DNA of 64,000 bases from Paulownia fortunei. Taxonomy: Eukaryota > Streptophyta > Magnoliopsida > Lamiales > Paulowniaceae. Made by a program: the position numbers and the translations under genes. A model generated the notes under the pieces. The model made no database searches. It was given only the letters and a program-made list of their open reading frames with translations, and had not been told where the DNA came from. This document shows positions 1-11,212 of this stretch, piece after piece (position 1 is the stretch's first letter; each line of letters opens with the position of its first letter). Where the stretch lies: positions 9,620,673 through 9,684,672 of the forward strand of contig CM033115.1 of NCBI GenBank assembly GCA_019321725.1, written 5' to 3'.

Positions 1-3000
1 TTATTTTCAATAACTAAAGAAAATATAGATATTTTCAAAATTTTTTATACAATAAAAACATAAATTTAAATAAAATAAAGAAAAAAATATGTAATGAATT
101 ATTTAAAAGTAAATATATTTTTGGTCCTCAGATAGTCATTAATTAAATTATGCAATTAATTAAACTTTAGCATGTTGGACTAAGAATACTTAAAAATATA
201 ATTTTTAAATTTAAAATTGTAATTAATAAAAGGGAATAATTAGTCTTTATTTAGAATAACTATGAAACATAAATGTATTATTTTACTTAAATATAAAATG
301 TTGATTAAGAATAATTCTAATTATACTTAAGATTTCAAATTTTATTTGTTGGGGGAGTGGGGAAAAATGCGAGCTAATTATTGTACATAGTTCATATCCA
401 AAATTTTACTAATTTTGAGAGTAATAGGATGATGTTTAATTGTAAATACAAAGTTGAAACATAACTTGTAAATTGAGATGAAGGATAACAGGAGCACTTT
501 GTCTTGTTATTGTTTTTATATTTAGTGCTATTATTACTGATAAATTAGTAGATTTAAAATAATTTACAGTTGAAACATTTTTCTCTATTTTATGAAACCT
601 AATTTAGAAATATATACCAGATTTTTTTGTAAAGCAAATCAATTTTTTTTTTTAAATCATTAAAAATGCAATCAAAGTTAAAAAAAAAAAACCAATAGTA
701 TACATTCAATAATTTAAAGTACACATATTTTAATTACTAGTATGAAAATGTTTTTATTTTTAAAAACTAAAGAGTATATTTTCATTTGTAAAATTATAAT
801 TAAAGATTTTTTTATATTTTATGATATTTAATTTAAAAATATATACTAAGTTTTACAAGTCAAATAACTTAAAATTATGAATGTTTAAAAAATTTGAAAT
901 CTAATAAACTTCCAATCTAATTAAACATTGAAGTAATTAATATGCCTTGAATATTCTTAAAGTAAATTCATTTAAGTTTGTCAGATAGTATTAATTTGTT
1001 TTTATTTAGAATAACTAAAGACAATAAAGATATTTTCAAAATTTCTAATATAATAAAAAAATAAATTTGAATTAAATAAAGAAATAAATATGTAATGAAT
1101 TATTTAAAAGTAAATATATTTTTGGTCCTCAGAAGTCTTGAATTAAATTATGAAATTGATTCAACTTTAGCATGTTGGACTAAGAAAACCTAAAAATATA
1201 ATTTTTAAATTTAAAATTGTAATTAATAATAGGGAATAATTAGTCTTTATTTAGAATAACTATGAAACATAAATGTATTATTTTACTTAAATATAAAATG
1301 TTGATTAAGAATAATTCTAATTATATTATTGTTTTTATATTTAGTGTTATTATTAAAGATAAATTAGTAGATTTAAAATAATTTACTGTTGAAACTTTTT
1401 TCTCTATTTTATGAAACCTAATTTAGAAATATATACCTGATTTTTTAGTAAAGCAACTCAAATTTCGTTTTTTAAATCATTAAAAATGCAATCAAAGTTA
1501 AAAAAAATAAACCAATAGTATATATTCAATAGTATTAATTTGTTTTTATTTAGAATAACTAAAGACGATAAAGATATTTTCAAAATTTCTAATATAATAA
1601 AAACATAAATTTGAATTAAATAAAGAAATAAATATGTAATGAATTATTTAAAAGTAAATATATTTTTGGTCCTCATATAGTCTTGAATTGAATTATGCAA
1701 TTAATTCAACTTTAGCATGTTGGACTAAGAATACTTAAAAATATAATTTTTAAACTTAAAATTGTAATTAATAAAAGGGATTAATTAGTCTTTATTTAGA
1801 ATAACTATGCAACATAAATGTATTATTTAACTTAAATATAAAATGTTGAATAAGAATAATTTTAATTATACTTAAAATTTCAAATTTTATTTGTTGAGGG
1901 AGTGGGGAAAAATGCGAGCTAATTATTGTACATAGTTCATATCCAATTTTACTAATTTTGAGAGTAATAGGATGATGTTTAATTGTAAATACAAAGTTGA
2001 AACATAACTTGTAAATTGAGATGAAGGATAACAGAAGCACTTTGTCTTGTTATATTTTTATATTTAGTGCTATTATTACTGATAAATTAGTAGATTTAAA
2101 ATAATTTACAGTTGAAATTTTTCTCTATTTTATGAAACCTAATTTAGAAATATATACCAGATTTTTTGGTAAAGCAAATCAATTTTTTTTTTAAATCATT
2201 AAAAATGCAATCAAAGTTAAAAAAAATAAACCAATAATATATATTCAATAATTTAAAGTACACATATTTTAATTACTAGTATGAAAATGTTTTTTTTTTT
2301 AAAAACTAAAGAGTATATTTTCATTTGTAAAATTATAATTAAAGATTTTTTTATATTTTATGATATTTAATTTAAAAATATATACTAAGTTTTACAAGTC
2401 AAATAACTTAAAATTATGAATGTTTAAAAAATTTGAAATCTAATAAACTTCCAATCTAATTAAACATTGAAGTAATTAATATGCTTGAATATTCTTAAAG
2501 TAAATTCATTTAAGTTTGTCAGATAGTATTAATTTGTTTTTATTTAGAATAACTAAAGACAATAAAGATATTTTCAAAATTTCTAATATAATAAAAACAT
2601 AAATTTGAATTAAATAAAGAAATAAATATGTAATGAATTATTTAAAAGTAAATATATTTTTGGTCGTCAGAAGTCTTGAATTGAATTATGCAATTGATTC
2701 AACTTTAGCATGTTGGACTAAGAAAACCTAAAAATAAAATTTTTAAATTTAAAATTGTAATTAATAATAGGGAATAATTAGTCTTTATTTAGAATAACTA
2801 CGAAACATAAATGTATTATTTTACTTAAATATAAAATGTTGATTAAGAATAATTCTAATTATATTATTGTTTTTATATTTAGTGTTATTATTAAAGATAA
2901 ATTAGTAGATTTAAAATAATTTACTGTTGAAACTTTTTTCTCTATTTTATGAAACCTAATTTAGAAATATATACCAGATTTTTTAGTAAAGCAACTCAAA

Positions 3001-6000
3001 TTTTATTTTTAAATCATTAAAAATGCAATCAAAGTTAAAAAAAATAAACCAATAGTATATATTCAATAATTTAAAGTAAACATATTTTAATTACTAGTAT
3101 GAAAATGTTTTTATTTTTAAAAACTAAAGACTATATTTTCATTTGTAAAATTATAATTAAAGATTTTTTTATATTTTATGATATTTAATTTAAAAATATA
3201 TACTAAATTTTACAAGTCAAATAACTTAAAATTATGAATGTTTAAAAAATTTGAAATTTAATAAACTTCCAATCTAATTAAACATTGAAGTAATTAATAT
3301 GCCTTGAATATTCTTAAAGTAAATTCATTTAAGTTTGTCAGATAGTATTAATTTGTTTTTATTTAGAATAACTAAAGCAATAAAGATATTTTCAAAGTTT
3401 CTAATATAATAAAAACATAAATTTGAATTAAATAAAGAAATAAATATGTAATGAATTATTTAAATGTAAATATATTTTTGGTCCTCATAAGTCTTGAATT
3501 GAATTATGCAATTAATTCAACTTTAGCATGTTGGACTAAGAAAACTTAAAAATATAATTTTTAAATTTAAAATTGTAATTAAGAATAGGGAATAATTAGT
3601 CTTTATTTAGAATAACTATGAAACATAAATGTATTATTTTACTTAAATATAAAATGTTGATTAAGAATAATTCTAATTATATTATTGTTTTTATATTTAG
3701 TGTTATTATTAAAGATAAATTAGTAGATTTAAAATAATACTGTTGAAACTTTTTTCTCTATTTTATGAAACCTAATTTAGAAATATATACCAGATTTTTT
3801 AGTAAAGCAACTCAATTTTTTTTTTAAATCATTAAAAATGCAATCAAAGTTAAAAAAAATAAACCAATAGTATATATTCAATAATTTAAAGTAAACATAT
3901 TTTAATTACTGAAATAGTATGAAAATTTTTTATTTTGAAAAACTAAAGAGTATATTTTCATTTTTAAAATTAAAATTAAAGATTTTTTTATATTTTATGA
4001 CATTTAATTTAAAAATATATACTAAATTTTACAAGTCAAATAACTTAAAATTATGAATGTTTAAAAAATTTAAAATCTAATAAACTTCCAATCTAATTAA
4101 ACATTGAAGTAATTAATATGCCTTGAATATTCTTAAAGTAAATACATTCAAGTTTCTTAGTTAGTATTAAATTGTTTTTATTTTGAATAACTAAAGAAAA
4201 TATAGATATTTTCAAAATTTCTAATATAATGAAAATTTAACTGAAGTTAAATAAAGAAATAAATATGTAATGAATTATTAAAAGTAAATATATTTTTGGT
4301 CCTCATATAGTCTTTAATTGAATTATGCAATTAATTCAACTTTAGCATGTTGGACTAAGAATACTTAAAAATATAATTTTTAAACTTAAATTTGTAATTA
4401 ATAAAAGGGATTAATTAGTCTTTATTTAGAATAACTATGCAACATAAATGTATTATTTAACTTAAATATAAAATGTTGAATAACAATAATTTTAATTATA
4501 CTTAAGATTTCAAATTTTATTTGTTGGGGAGTGGGGAAAAATGCGAGCTAATTATTGTACATAGTTCATATCCAAAATTTTACTAATTTTGAGAGTAATA
4601 GGATGATGTTTAATTGTAAATACAAAGTTGAAACAACTTGTAAATTGAGATGAAGGATAACAGGAGCACTTTGTCTTGTTATTGTTTTTATATTTAGTGC
4701 TATTATTACTGATAAATTAGTAGATTTAAAATAATTTACAGTTGAAACATTTTTCTATTTTATGAAACCTAATTTAGAAATATATACCAGATTTTTTTGT
4801 AAAAAATCAATTTTTTTTTTAAATCATTAAAAATGCAATCAAAGTTAAAAAAAATAAACCAATAGTATATATTCAATAATTTAAAGTACACATATTTTAA
4901 TTACTAGTATGAAAATGTTTTTATTTTTAAAAACTAAAGAGTATATTTTCATTTGTAAAATTATAATTAAAGATTTTTTTATATTTTATGATATTTAATT
5001 TAAAAATATATACTAAGTTTTACAAGTCAAATAACTTAAAATTATGAATGTTTAAAAAATTTGAAATCTAATAAACTTCCAATCTAATTAAACATTGAAG
5101 TAATTAATATGCCTTGAATATTCTTAAAGTAAATTCATTTAAGTTTGTCAGATAGTATTAATTTGTTTTTATTTAGAATAACTAAAGACAATAAAGATAT
5201 TTTCAAAATTTCTAATATAATAAAAAAATAAATTTGAATTAAATAAAGAAATAAATATGTAATGAATTATTTAAAAGTAAATATATTTTTGGTCCTCAGA
5301 AGTCTTGAATTAAATTATGAATTGATTCAACTTTAGCATGTTGGACTAAGAAACCTAAAAATATAATTTTTAAATTTAAAATTGTAATTAATAATAGGGA
5401 ATAATTAGTCTTTATTTAGAATAACTATGAAACATAAATGTATTATTTTACTTAAATATAAAATGTTGATTAAGAATAATTCTAATTATATTATTGTTTT
5501 TATATTTAGTGTTATTATTAAGATAAATTAGTAGATTTAAAATAATTTACTGTTGAAACTTTTTTCTCTATTTTATGAAACCTAATTTAGAAATATATAC
5601 CTGATTTTTTAGTAAAGCAACTCAAATTTCGTTTTTTAAATCATTAAAAATGCAATCAAAGTTAAAAAAAATAAACCAATAGTATATATTCAATAGTATT
5701 ATTTGTTTTTATTTAGAATAACTAAAGACGATAAAGATATTTTCAAAATTTCTAATATAATAAAACATAAATTTGAATTAAATAAAGAAATAAATATGTA
5801 ATGAATTATTTAAAAGTAAATATATTTTTGGTCCTCATATAGTCTTGAATTGAATTATGCAATTAATTCAACTTTAGCATGTTGGACTAAGAATACTTAA
5901 AAATATAATTTTTAAACTTAAAATTGTAATTAATAAAAGGGATTAATTAGTCTTTATTTAGAATAACTATGCAACATAAATGTATTATTTAACTTAAATA

Positions 6001-6868
6001 TAAAATGTTGAATAACAATAATTTTAATTATACTTAAGATTTCAAATTTTATTTGTTGAGGGAGTGGGGAAAAATGCGAGCTAATTATTGTACATAGTTC
6101 ATATCCAAAATTTTACTAATTTTGAGAGTAATAGGATAATGTTTAATTGTAAATACAAAGCTGAAACATAACTTGTAAATTGAGATGAAGGATAACAGAA
6201 GCACTTTGTCTTGTTATTATTTATATTTAGTGCTATTATTACTGATAAATTAGTAGATTTAAAATAATTTACAGTTGAAACATTTTTCTCTATTTTATGA
6301 AACCTAATTTAGAAATATATACCAGATTTTTTGGTAAAGCAAATCAATTTTTTTTAAATCATTAAAAATGCAATCAAAGTTAAAAAAAATAAACCAATAA
6401 TATATATTCAATAATTTAAAGTAAACATATTTTAATTACTAGTATGAAAATGTTTTTATTTTTAAAAACTAAAGAGTATATTTTCATTTGTAAAATTATA
6501 ATTAAAGATTTTTTTATATTTTATGATATTTAATTTAAAAATATATACTAAATTTTACAAGTCAAATAACTTAAAATTATGAATGTTTAAAAATTTAAAA
6601 TCTAATAAACTTCCAATCTAATTAAACATTGAAGTAATTAATATGCCTTGAATATTCTTAAAGTAAATACATTCAAGTTTCTTAGTTAGTATTAATTTGT
6701 TTTTATTTTGAATAACTAAAGAAAATCTAGATATTTCAAAATTTCTAATATAATGAAATTTAACTGAAGTTAAAAAAAGAAATAAATATGTAATGAATTA
6801 TTTAAAAGTAAATATATTTTTGGTCCTCATATAGTCTTTAATTGAATTATGCAATTAATTCAACTTTA
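1..6868. repeat. Satellite A: long-unit AT-rich tandem array
   Basis: Tandem array without coding potential. Using the anchor TAACTAAAG, units begin near 11, 1012, 1556, 2550, 3369, 4188, 5179, 5719 and 6713, giving lengths of about 1001, 544, 994, 819, 819, 991, 540 and 994 bp, with the last unit cut by the gap. Three unit types differ by two blocks. A block of about 170-190 bp containing GTGGGGAAAAATGCGAGC occurs only in the roughly 1-kb units. A block of about 280 bp before the anchor is missing from the roughly 540-bp units. The order long-short-long recurs 4177 bp apart, so this is a higher-order repeat. The short open frame on - inside it is a by-product of composition. Confidence 0.95.
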
Positions 6869-6968
6869 NNNNNNNNNNNNNNNNNNNNNNNNNNNNNNNN
6901 NNNNNNNNNNNNNNNNNNNNNNNNNNNNNNNNNNNNNNNNNNNNNNNNNNNNNNNNNNNNNNNNNNNN
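6869..6968. other. Assembly gap (100 N)
   Basis: Exactly 100 undetermined bases, a conventional placeholder of unknown true size. It lies between satellite A and the first viral relic, so their physical adjacency is not proven. Confidence 0.99.
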
Positions 6969-7114
6969 CACTTGTTTGTCATAGATAGGTATGTCGGTGT
7001 GTTGTAAACCATTGACAGAGATCTATGTGAACTTATGATATATAACGTTCTAGAACTTATCTACTTGGCATTATAATAATAGTAATAGTAGAAGAAATAA
7101 AGAAATTCTTATAA

Positions 7115-7712
7115 ATGAAAATCTAGATCAATCTCTTAATAATTAGAAACTTCCTCCCCCTTCTTCTTCTAATCGTTATAAACATAGTGGCAGTTTTACT
7201 TTTTCTTCTGTTTATTTATTAAGACTGTAGAAAGTTATCTTCTTATTAAGGGACTGCATTTATTATCTCTGAAAAGCTTATAGCTATGCATCAAGAAAAG
7301 TATAATTTTCTTCATTTAGGAATGATTCAAGTATCATTAAAACCTGCCACTAGTTTAGGTTAAATAACTCTATATTTTATGTTTTGTGATAAACGACACA
7401 ATAAGTTTCATGATTCCCTATTAGGAGTTTTTGAGTCAATTTGTGTGATGGACCTATCTATTTTTCTTACACTTTCTTTGACAGATCCGACACTTTATCA
7501 TTTTATGTTTAGAATTAAAACTGAAGCTTTTAACACGATGCATGGTGCTGAAATATAATTCTTATTTATTGGAATTCATTATAAGTGTATGAATACTGTA
7601 GTCCCTAAAATGTACGAATTACCTCAAAATCTTCCTGATAGTGAAGGTACTACAACATTATCTTGACTAATGTTGCTAAAACCAATCTGACCGTTCCAAA
7701 AACTATATCATG
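7115..7712 (+). pseudogene. Endogenous pararetrovirus movement protein relic, copy 1
   Basis: Degenerate copy of a movement-protein-like domain (30K superfamily, as in Caulimoviridae; a role in cell-to-cell spread is family knowledge). Visible pieces are a LG(M)IQV strand near 7320, a DSLLG-type segment near 7415 and the YKCMNTVVPKMYELPQN stretch near 7585. Several one-base losses relative to copy 3 break the frame. The C-terminal homology stops near 7712, where the opposite-strand protease sequence starts. It is a relic of an old integration with no intact frame. Confidence 0.7.
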
Positions 7713-7714
7713 GC

Positions 7715-7965
7715 ACAAAATATTAACCATTATAAATGGCATTTCAGTCAAGTATTTTATTGCAAGTAATAGAGTTTTGTAACTTATAGTTAACTATAAG
7801 TTTTCTATCATCAGCAGCATTAAGTATTTCAGTGGTCTTCAAAAATATCTCGATGGAATAAGACCTTACTAAAGCAATTTAAATTAGCACCAGAATCTAC
7901 CATTACTGTGACTGAAAAATAATATTCCTTTGGACTACAATGGTGACTTTAGTCTGCCTTTTGTC
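7715..7965 (-). pseudogene. Endogenous pararetrovirus aspartic protease relic, copy 1
   Basis: Read on the - strand, this block matches copy 2, which shows the active-site motif VDSGANLNC. That is the pattern of the retropepsin-like protease in the polyproteins of Caulimoviridae. In this copy the frame is interrupted by small indels. It lies tail-to-tail with the movement-protein relic, whereas all genes of known caulimovirids share one strand, so the arrangement reflects a rearrangement. Confidence 0.6.
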
Positions 7966-8149
7966 AATTGCATAGTGAAACCAGCCACGTAGACCTTTGA
8001 ACCCTTGTTTGTCATAGATAGGTATGTCGGTGTGTTGTAACCCATTGACAATGATCTATGTGAACTTATAATATAAACATCTAGAACTTTATCTACTGGC
8101 ATAATAATAATAGTAATAGTAGAAGAAATAAAGAAATTCTTATAAATGA

Positions 8150-8750
8150 AAATCTAGATCAATCTCTTAATAATTAAACTTCCTCCCCCTTCTTCTTCTA
8201 ATCGTTATAAACATAGTGGCAGTTTTACTTTTTCTTCTGTTTATGTTATTAAGACTGTAGAAGAAGTTATCTTCTTATTAGAGGGACTGCATTTTATTTA
8301 TTCTCTGAAAAGCTTATATAGCTATGCATCAAGAAAAGTATAATTTTCTTCATTTAGGAATGATTCAAGTATCATTAAAACCTGCCACTAGTTTAGTTTA
8401 AATAACTCTGCTATTTTATGTGTTTGTGATAAACGACACAATAAGTTTCATGATTCCTTATTAGGAGTTTTTGAGTCAAGTTTGTGTGATGACCTATCTA
8501 TTTTTCTTACACTTTCTTGACAGATCCGACACTTTATCATGTTTTATGTTTAGATATTAAAACTGAAGCTTTTAACACGATGCATGTGCTGATAATATAA
8601 TTCTTATTTATGGAATTCATTATAAGGTATGAATACTGTAGTCCTAAAATGTACGAATTACCTCAAAATCTTCCTGATAGTGAAGGTACTACAACATTAT
8701 TCTTGACTAATGTTGCTAAAACCAATCTGACCGTTCCAAAAACTATATCA
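8150..8750 (+). pseudogene. Endogenous pararetrovirus movement protein relic, copy 2
   Basis: Second copy of the movement-protein-like segment. It has the same order of visible pieces as copies 1 and 3 but is frameshifted in several places, for example around 8510-8590 and 8625-8645. No continuous frame of useful length remains. It is followed at once by the antisense protease segment. Confidence 0.7.
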
Positions 8751-8754
8751 TGCA

Positions 8755-8990
8755 CAAAATATTAACCATTATAAATGGCATTTCAAGTCAAGTATTTTAT
8801 TGCAAGTAATAGAGTTTTGTAACTTAATTAACTATAAGTTTTCTACCATCAGCAGCATTAAGTATTTCAGTGGTCTTCAAGAAATATCTCGATGAATAAT
8901 AAGACCTTTACTAAAGCAATTTAAATTAGCACCAGAATCTACCATTACTGTGACTGAAAATTAATATTCCTTTGGAACTACAATGGTGAC
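8755..8990 (-). pseudogene. Endogenous pararetrovirus aspartic protease relic, copy 2
   Basis: On the - strand the segment reads VTVMVDSGANLNCFSKGLI. The Asp-Ser-Gly triad in a hydrophobic frame followed by NC is the hallmark of the caulimovirid protease. Farther on, a second piece, TTEILNAADGRKLIVN, appears in another frame, so the copy is broken. The motif identity is clear to me; the genus is not. Confidence 0.7.
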
Positions 8991-9199
8991 GTTAGTCTGC
9001 CATTTTGTCAATTTGCATAGTGAAACCCAGGCCACGTAGACCTTTGAACCCTTGTTTGTCATAGATAGGTATGTCGGGTGTGTTGTAAACCATTGACAAT
9101 GATCTATGTGAACTTATGAATATAAACATTCTAGAACTTTATCTACTTGGCATAATAATAATAGTAATAGTAGAAGAAATAAAGAAATTCTTATAAATG

Positions 9200-9822
9200 A
9201 AAATCTAGATCAATCTCTTATTAATTAGAAACATCCTCCCCCTTCTTCTTCTAATCTTTATAAACATAGTGGCAGTTTTACTTTTTCTTCTGTTTATGTT
9301 ATTAAAACTGTAGAAGAAGTTATCTTCTTATTAGAGGGACTGCATTTTCTTTATTCTCTGAAAAGCTTATAGCTATGCATCAAGAAAAGTATAATTTCCT
9401 TCATTTAGGAATAATTCAACTATCATTAAAACCTGCCACTAGTTTAGGTTTAAATAACTCTGCTATTTTATGTGTTTGTGATAAACGATACCATAAGTTT
9501 CATGATTCCCTTATTAGGAGTTTTTGAGTCAAATTTGTGTGATGGACCTATCTATTTTTCTTACACTTTCTTTGACAGATCCGACACTTTATCATGTTTT
9601 ATGTTTAGATATTAAAACTGAAGCTTTTAACACGATACATGGTGCTGATAATATAATTCTTATTTATGGAATTCATTATAAGTGTATGAATACTGTAGTC
9701 CCTAAAATGTACGAATTACCTCAAAATCTTCCTGATAGTGAAGGTACTATAACAATATTCTTGACTAATGTTGCTAAAACCAATCTGACCGTTCCAAAAA
9801 CTATATCATGGTACAAAATATT
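9200..9822 (+). pseudogene. Endogenous pararetrovirus movement protein relic, copy 3 (best preserved)
   Basis: This is the longest open copy. A frame at 9524-9868 covers the central and C-terminal part of a movement-protein-like domain, with DTLYHVLCLDIKTE-like and GIHYKCMNTVVPKMYEL segments. The N-terminal part, including the LG-IQ strand near 9400, lies in other frames. The last 14 or so codons of the open frame (from about 9825) belong to antisense protease sequence rather than to the domain, so the stop at 9868 is not a natural end. Confidence 0.75.
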
Positions 9823-9824
9823 AA

Positions 9825-9931
9825 CCATTATAAATGGGATTTCAAGTCAAGTATTTTATTGCAAGTAATAGAGTTTTGTAACGTATAGTTAACTGTAAGT
9901 TTTCTACCATCATCAGCATTAGGTATTTCAT
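9825..9931 (-). pseudogene. Truncated pararetrovirus protease relic, copy 3
   Basis: On - the segment reads DGRKLTVNYTLQNSITCN, the C-terminal side of the protease domain seen in copies 1 and 2. The active-site half is missing because sequence of the copia LTR begins at about 9932. Confidence 0.6.
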
Positions 9932-11212
9932 AGAATAAGTGAATCTTCTATATTTTTATAGTTCATGGCTCAGAAATCCTTAGCCAAGGCGAAATGAATG
10001 TTAGACGAGGGTTTTCTAATGATTCATCATGAGTCATTGAAATTTGAAATGGAATCATAGTTATTAAGCAATTAAGGTTTTGACTATTAATCCATATCCT
10101 AAACTCAATCAGGAGATTAGTTGGCAGAAGGGCCTTACGTATATGATACTCATAATTAAAATAGATTCATTCGCTATTTCATCTAAATCTAGGTAGTCAT
10201 GATACACTTGTTAGGTGTTTCTCATAACTTGTGAAGTTCTTAAAATTAAGGAGTGAATTTCAAAAAAATTAATTAATTAATTAAAATAATTATTATTCAT
10301 AAGTTACAAAAGTTGCAAGCTCACTGTACCTAAAAGGTCATACACAATTTGAGATGGAACATTTCTAACTTAGGAATTGATCCAAAGAGTCGTATCCAAT
10401 TAAGCTTAAATTAATTCAATGAGTTGAATTAATTATTTAATTAAATAATTAAATTATTTAATTGGATCTATTAAAATTAGGAAGCCCAATTGGAGTGAAA
10501 TAATTATTTGATTGGATCAAATTAATTGTGTAGTTCATAAATTAATTTAATTGTTAAACTAACTTACTCAATTAAATAATTAGATTATTTATTAGGCCTA
10601 ATTTGATTAGGTGGGTTAGATGAAATTAATTAACTGAATTTGAGTTAAAATAATTAATTGAATTAATTAATAAATTTATTTTTAGTCTAAGTCCAATTCA
10701 AAAAGGCCAGTTTGGAGAAGCCCATGAAAGTTGTAGAAAAAGGATGAAAACTAAAGAGTTTGAAATTTTTAGGAGACCTTAAATATCTTTGAAAGATATA
10801 AAGGGATAAAGTTGGAGAATTTTGGGATAAGCAAATATCTTCCAACTAATTAAAAGAAAATCAAAAATAAAAATAGTGGGACTCTTGAAATTTTTTATCC
10901 TCTTATTTAAGACACAAAGGCCGAAAATTTGAGGCTAATTGTAGCCTTCAAATTTACAGCCATAGTAAGAATATAAAGGGAAAAATTATTTTTTTCTTCC
11001 ATCCATTATTCCACCAAATTTCCATCTTTTTATTTAAAGTATTAATTTTTTTATCACAAATAATAAGAATTAATATTCACTATATTCACTCCATAAATTA
11101 AGTTAGTAAGGAATCAAAATTGCTAGCGGAATTCTTTTTTCTTGTTCAAAGTGTGGACTGCTTTAGAGGAAATACGCTTGGATCCCTATGAATGAGATTC
11201 AGAAATAGGCTA
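9932..11212 (+). mobile_element. Ty1/copia 5' LTR, left part (5'-truncated)
   Basis: The segment aligns with 26485-27626 of the copia 3' LTR (for example AGAACAAGTGAATCTCC at the 3' copy against AGAATAAGTGAATCTTC here). The first 625 or so bases of the LTR are absent, and the break abuts the viral protease relic. The right edge is the gypsy insertion; the last five bases, GGCTA at 11208-11212, are its target duplication. The middle is rich in nested TTAATTAA-type palindromes, a property of this LTR family. Confidence 0.85.
11208..11212. repeat. Left target-site duplication GGCTA
   Basis: Five bases immediately before the gypsy 5' LTR, repeated immediately after the 3' LTR at 20415-20419. This proves a clean insertion event. 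Confidence 0.95.

Larger units (their letters stand above)
6969..9931. repeat. Three tandem copies of a caulimovirid-like block
   Basis: The anchor CTTGTTTGTCATAG recurs at 6970, 8004 and 9051, giving units of 1034 and 1047 bp. The third unit is cut at about 9931, where copia LTR sequence begins. Each unit holds a movement-protein-like reading on + followed directly by a retroviral-type protease reading on -. Copies are very similar but differ by many one-base gaps. Such indels could be real decay or polishing errors in the assembly. Confidence 0.85.

Noticed and set aside
1792..2040. 82-codon frame on - in satellite A (and 52946-53167 in satellite B)
   Set aside because: Found in one unit only and broken in the others; chance frame in AT-rich repeats.
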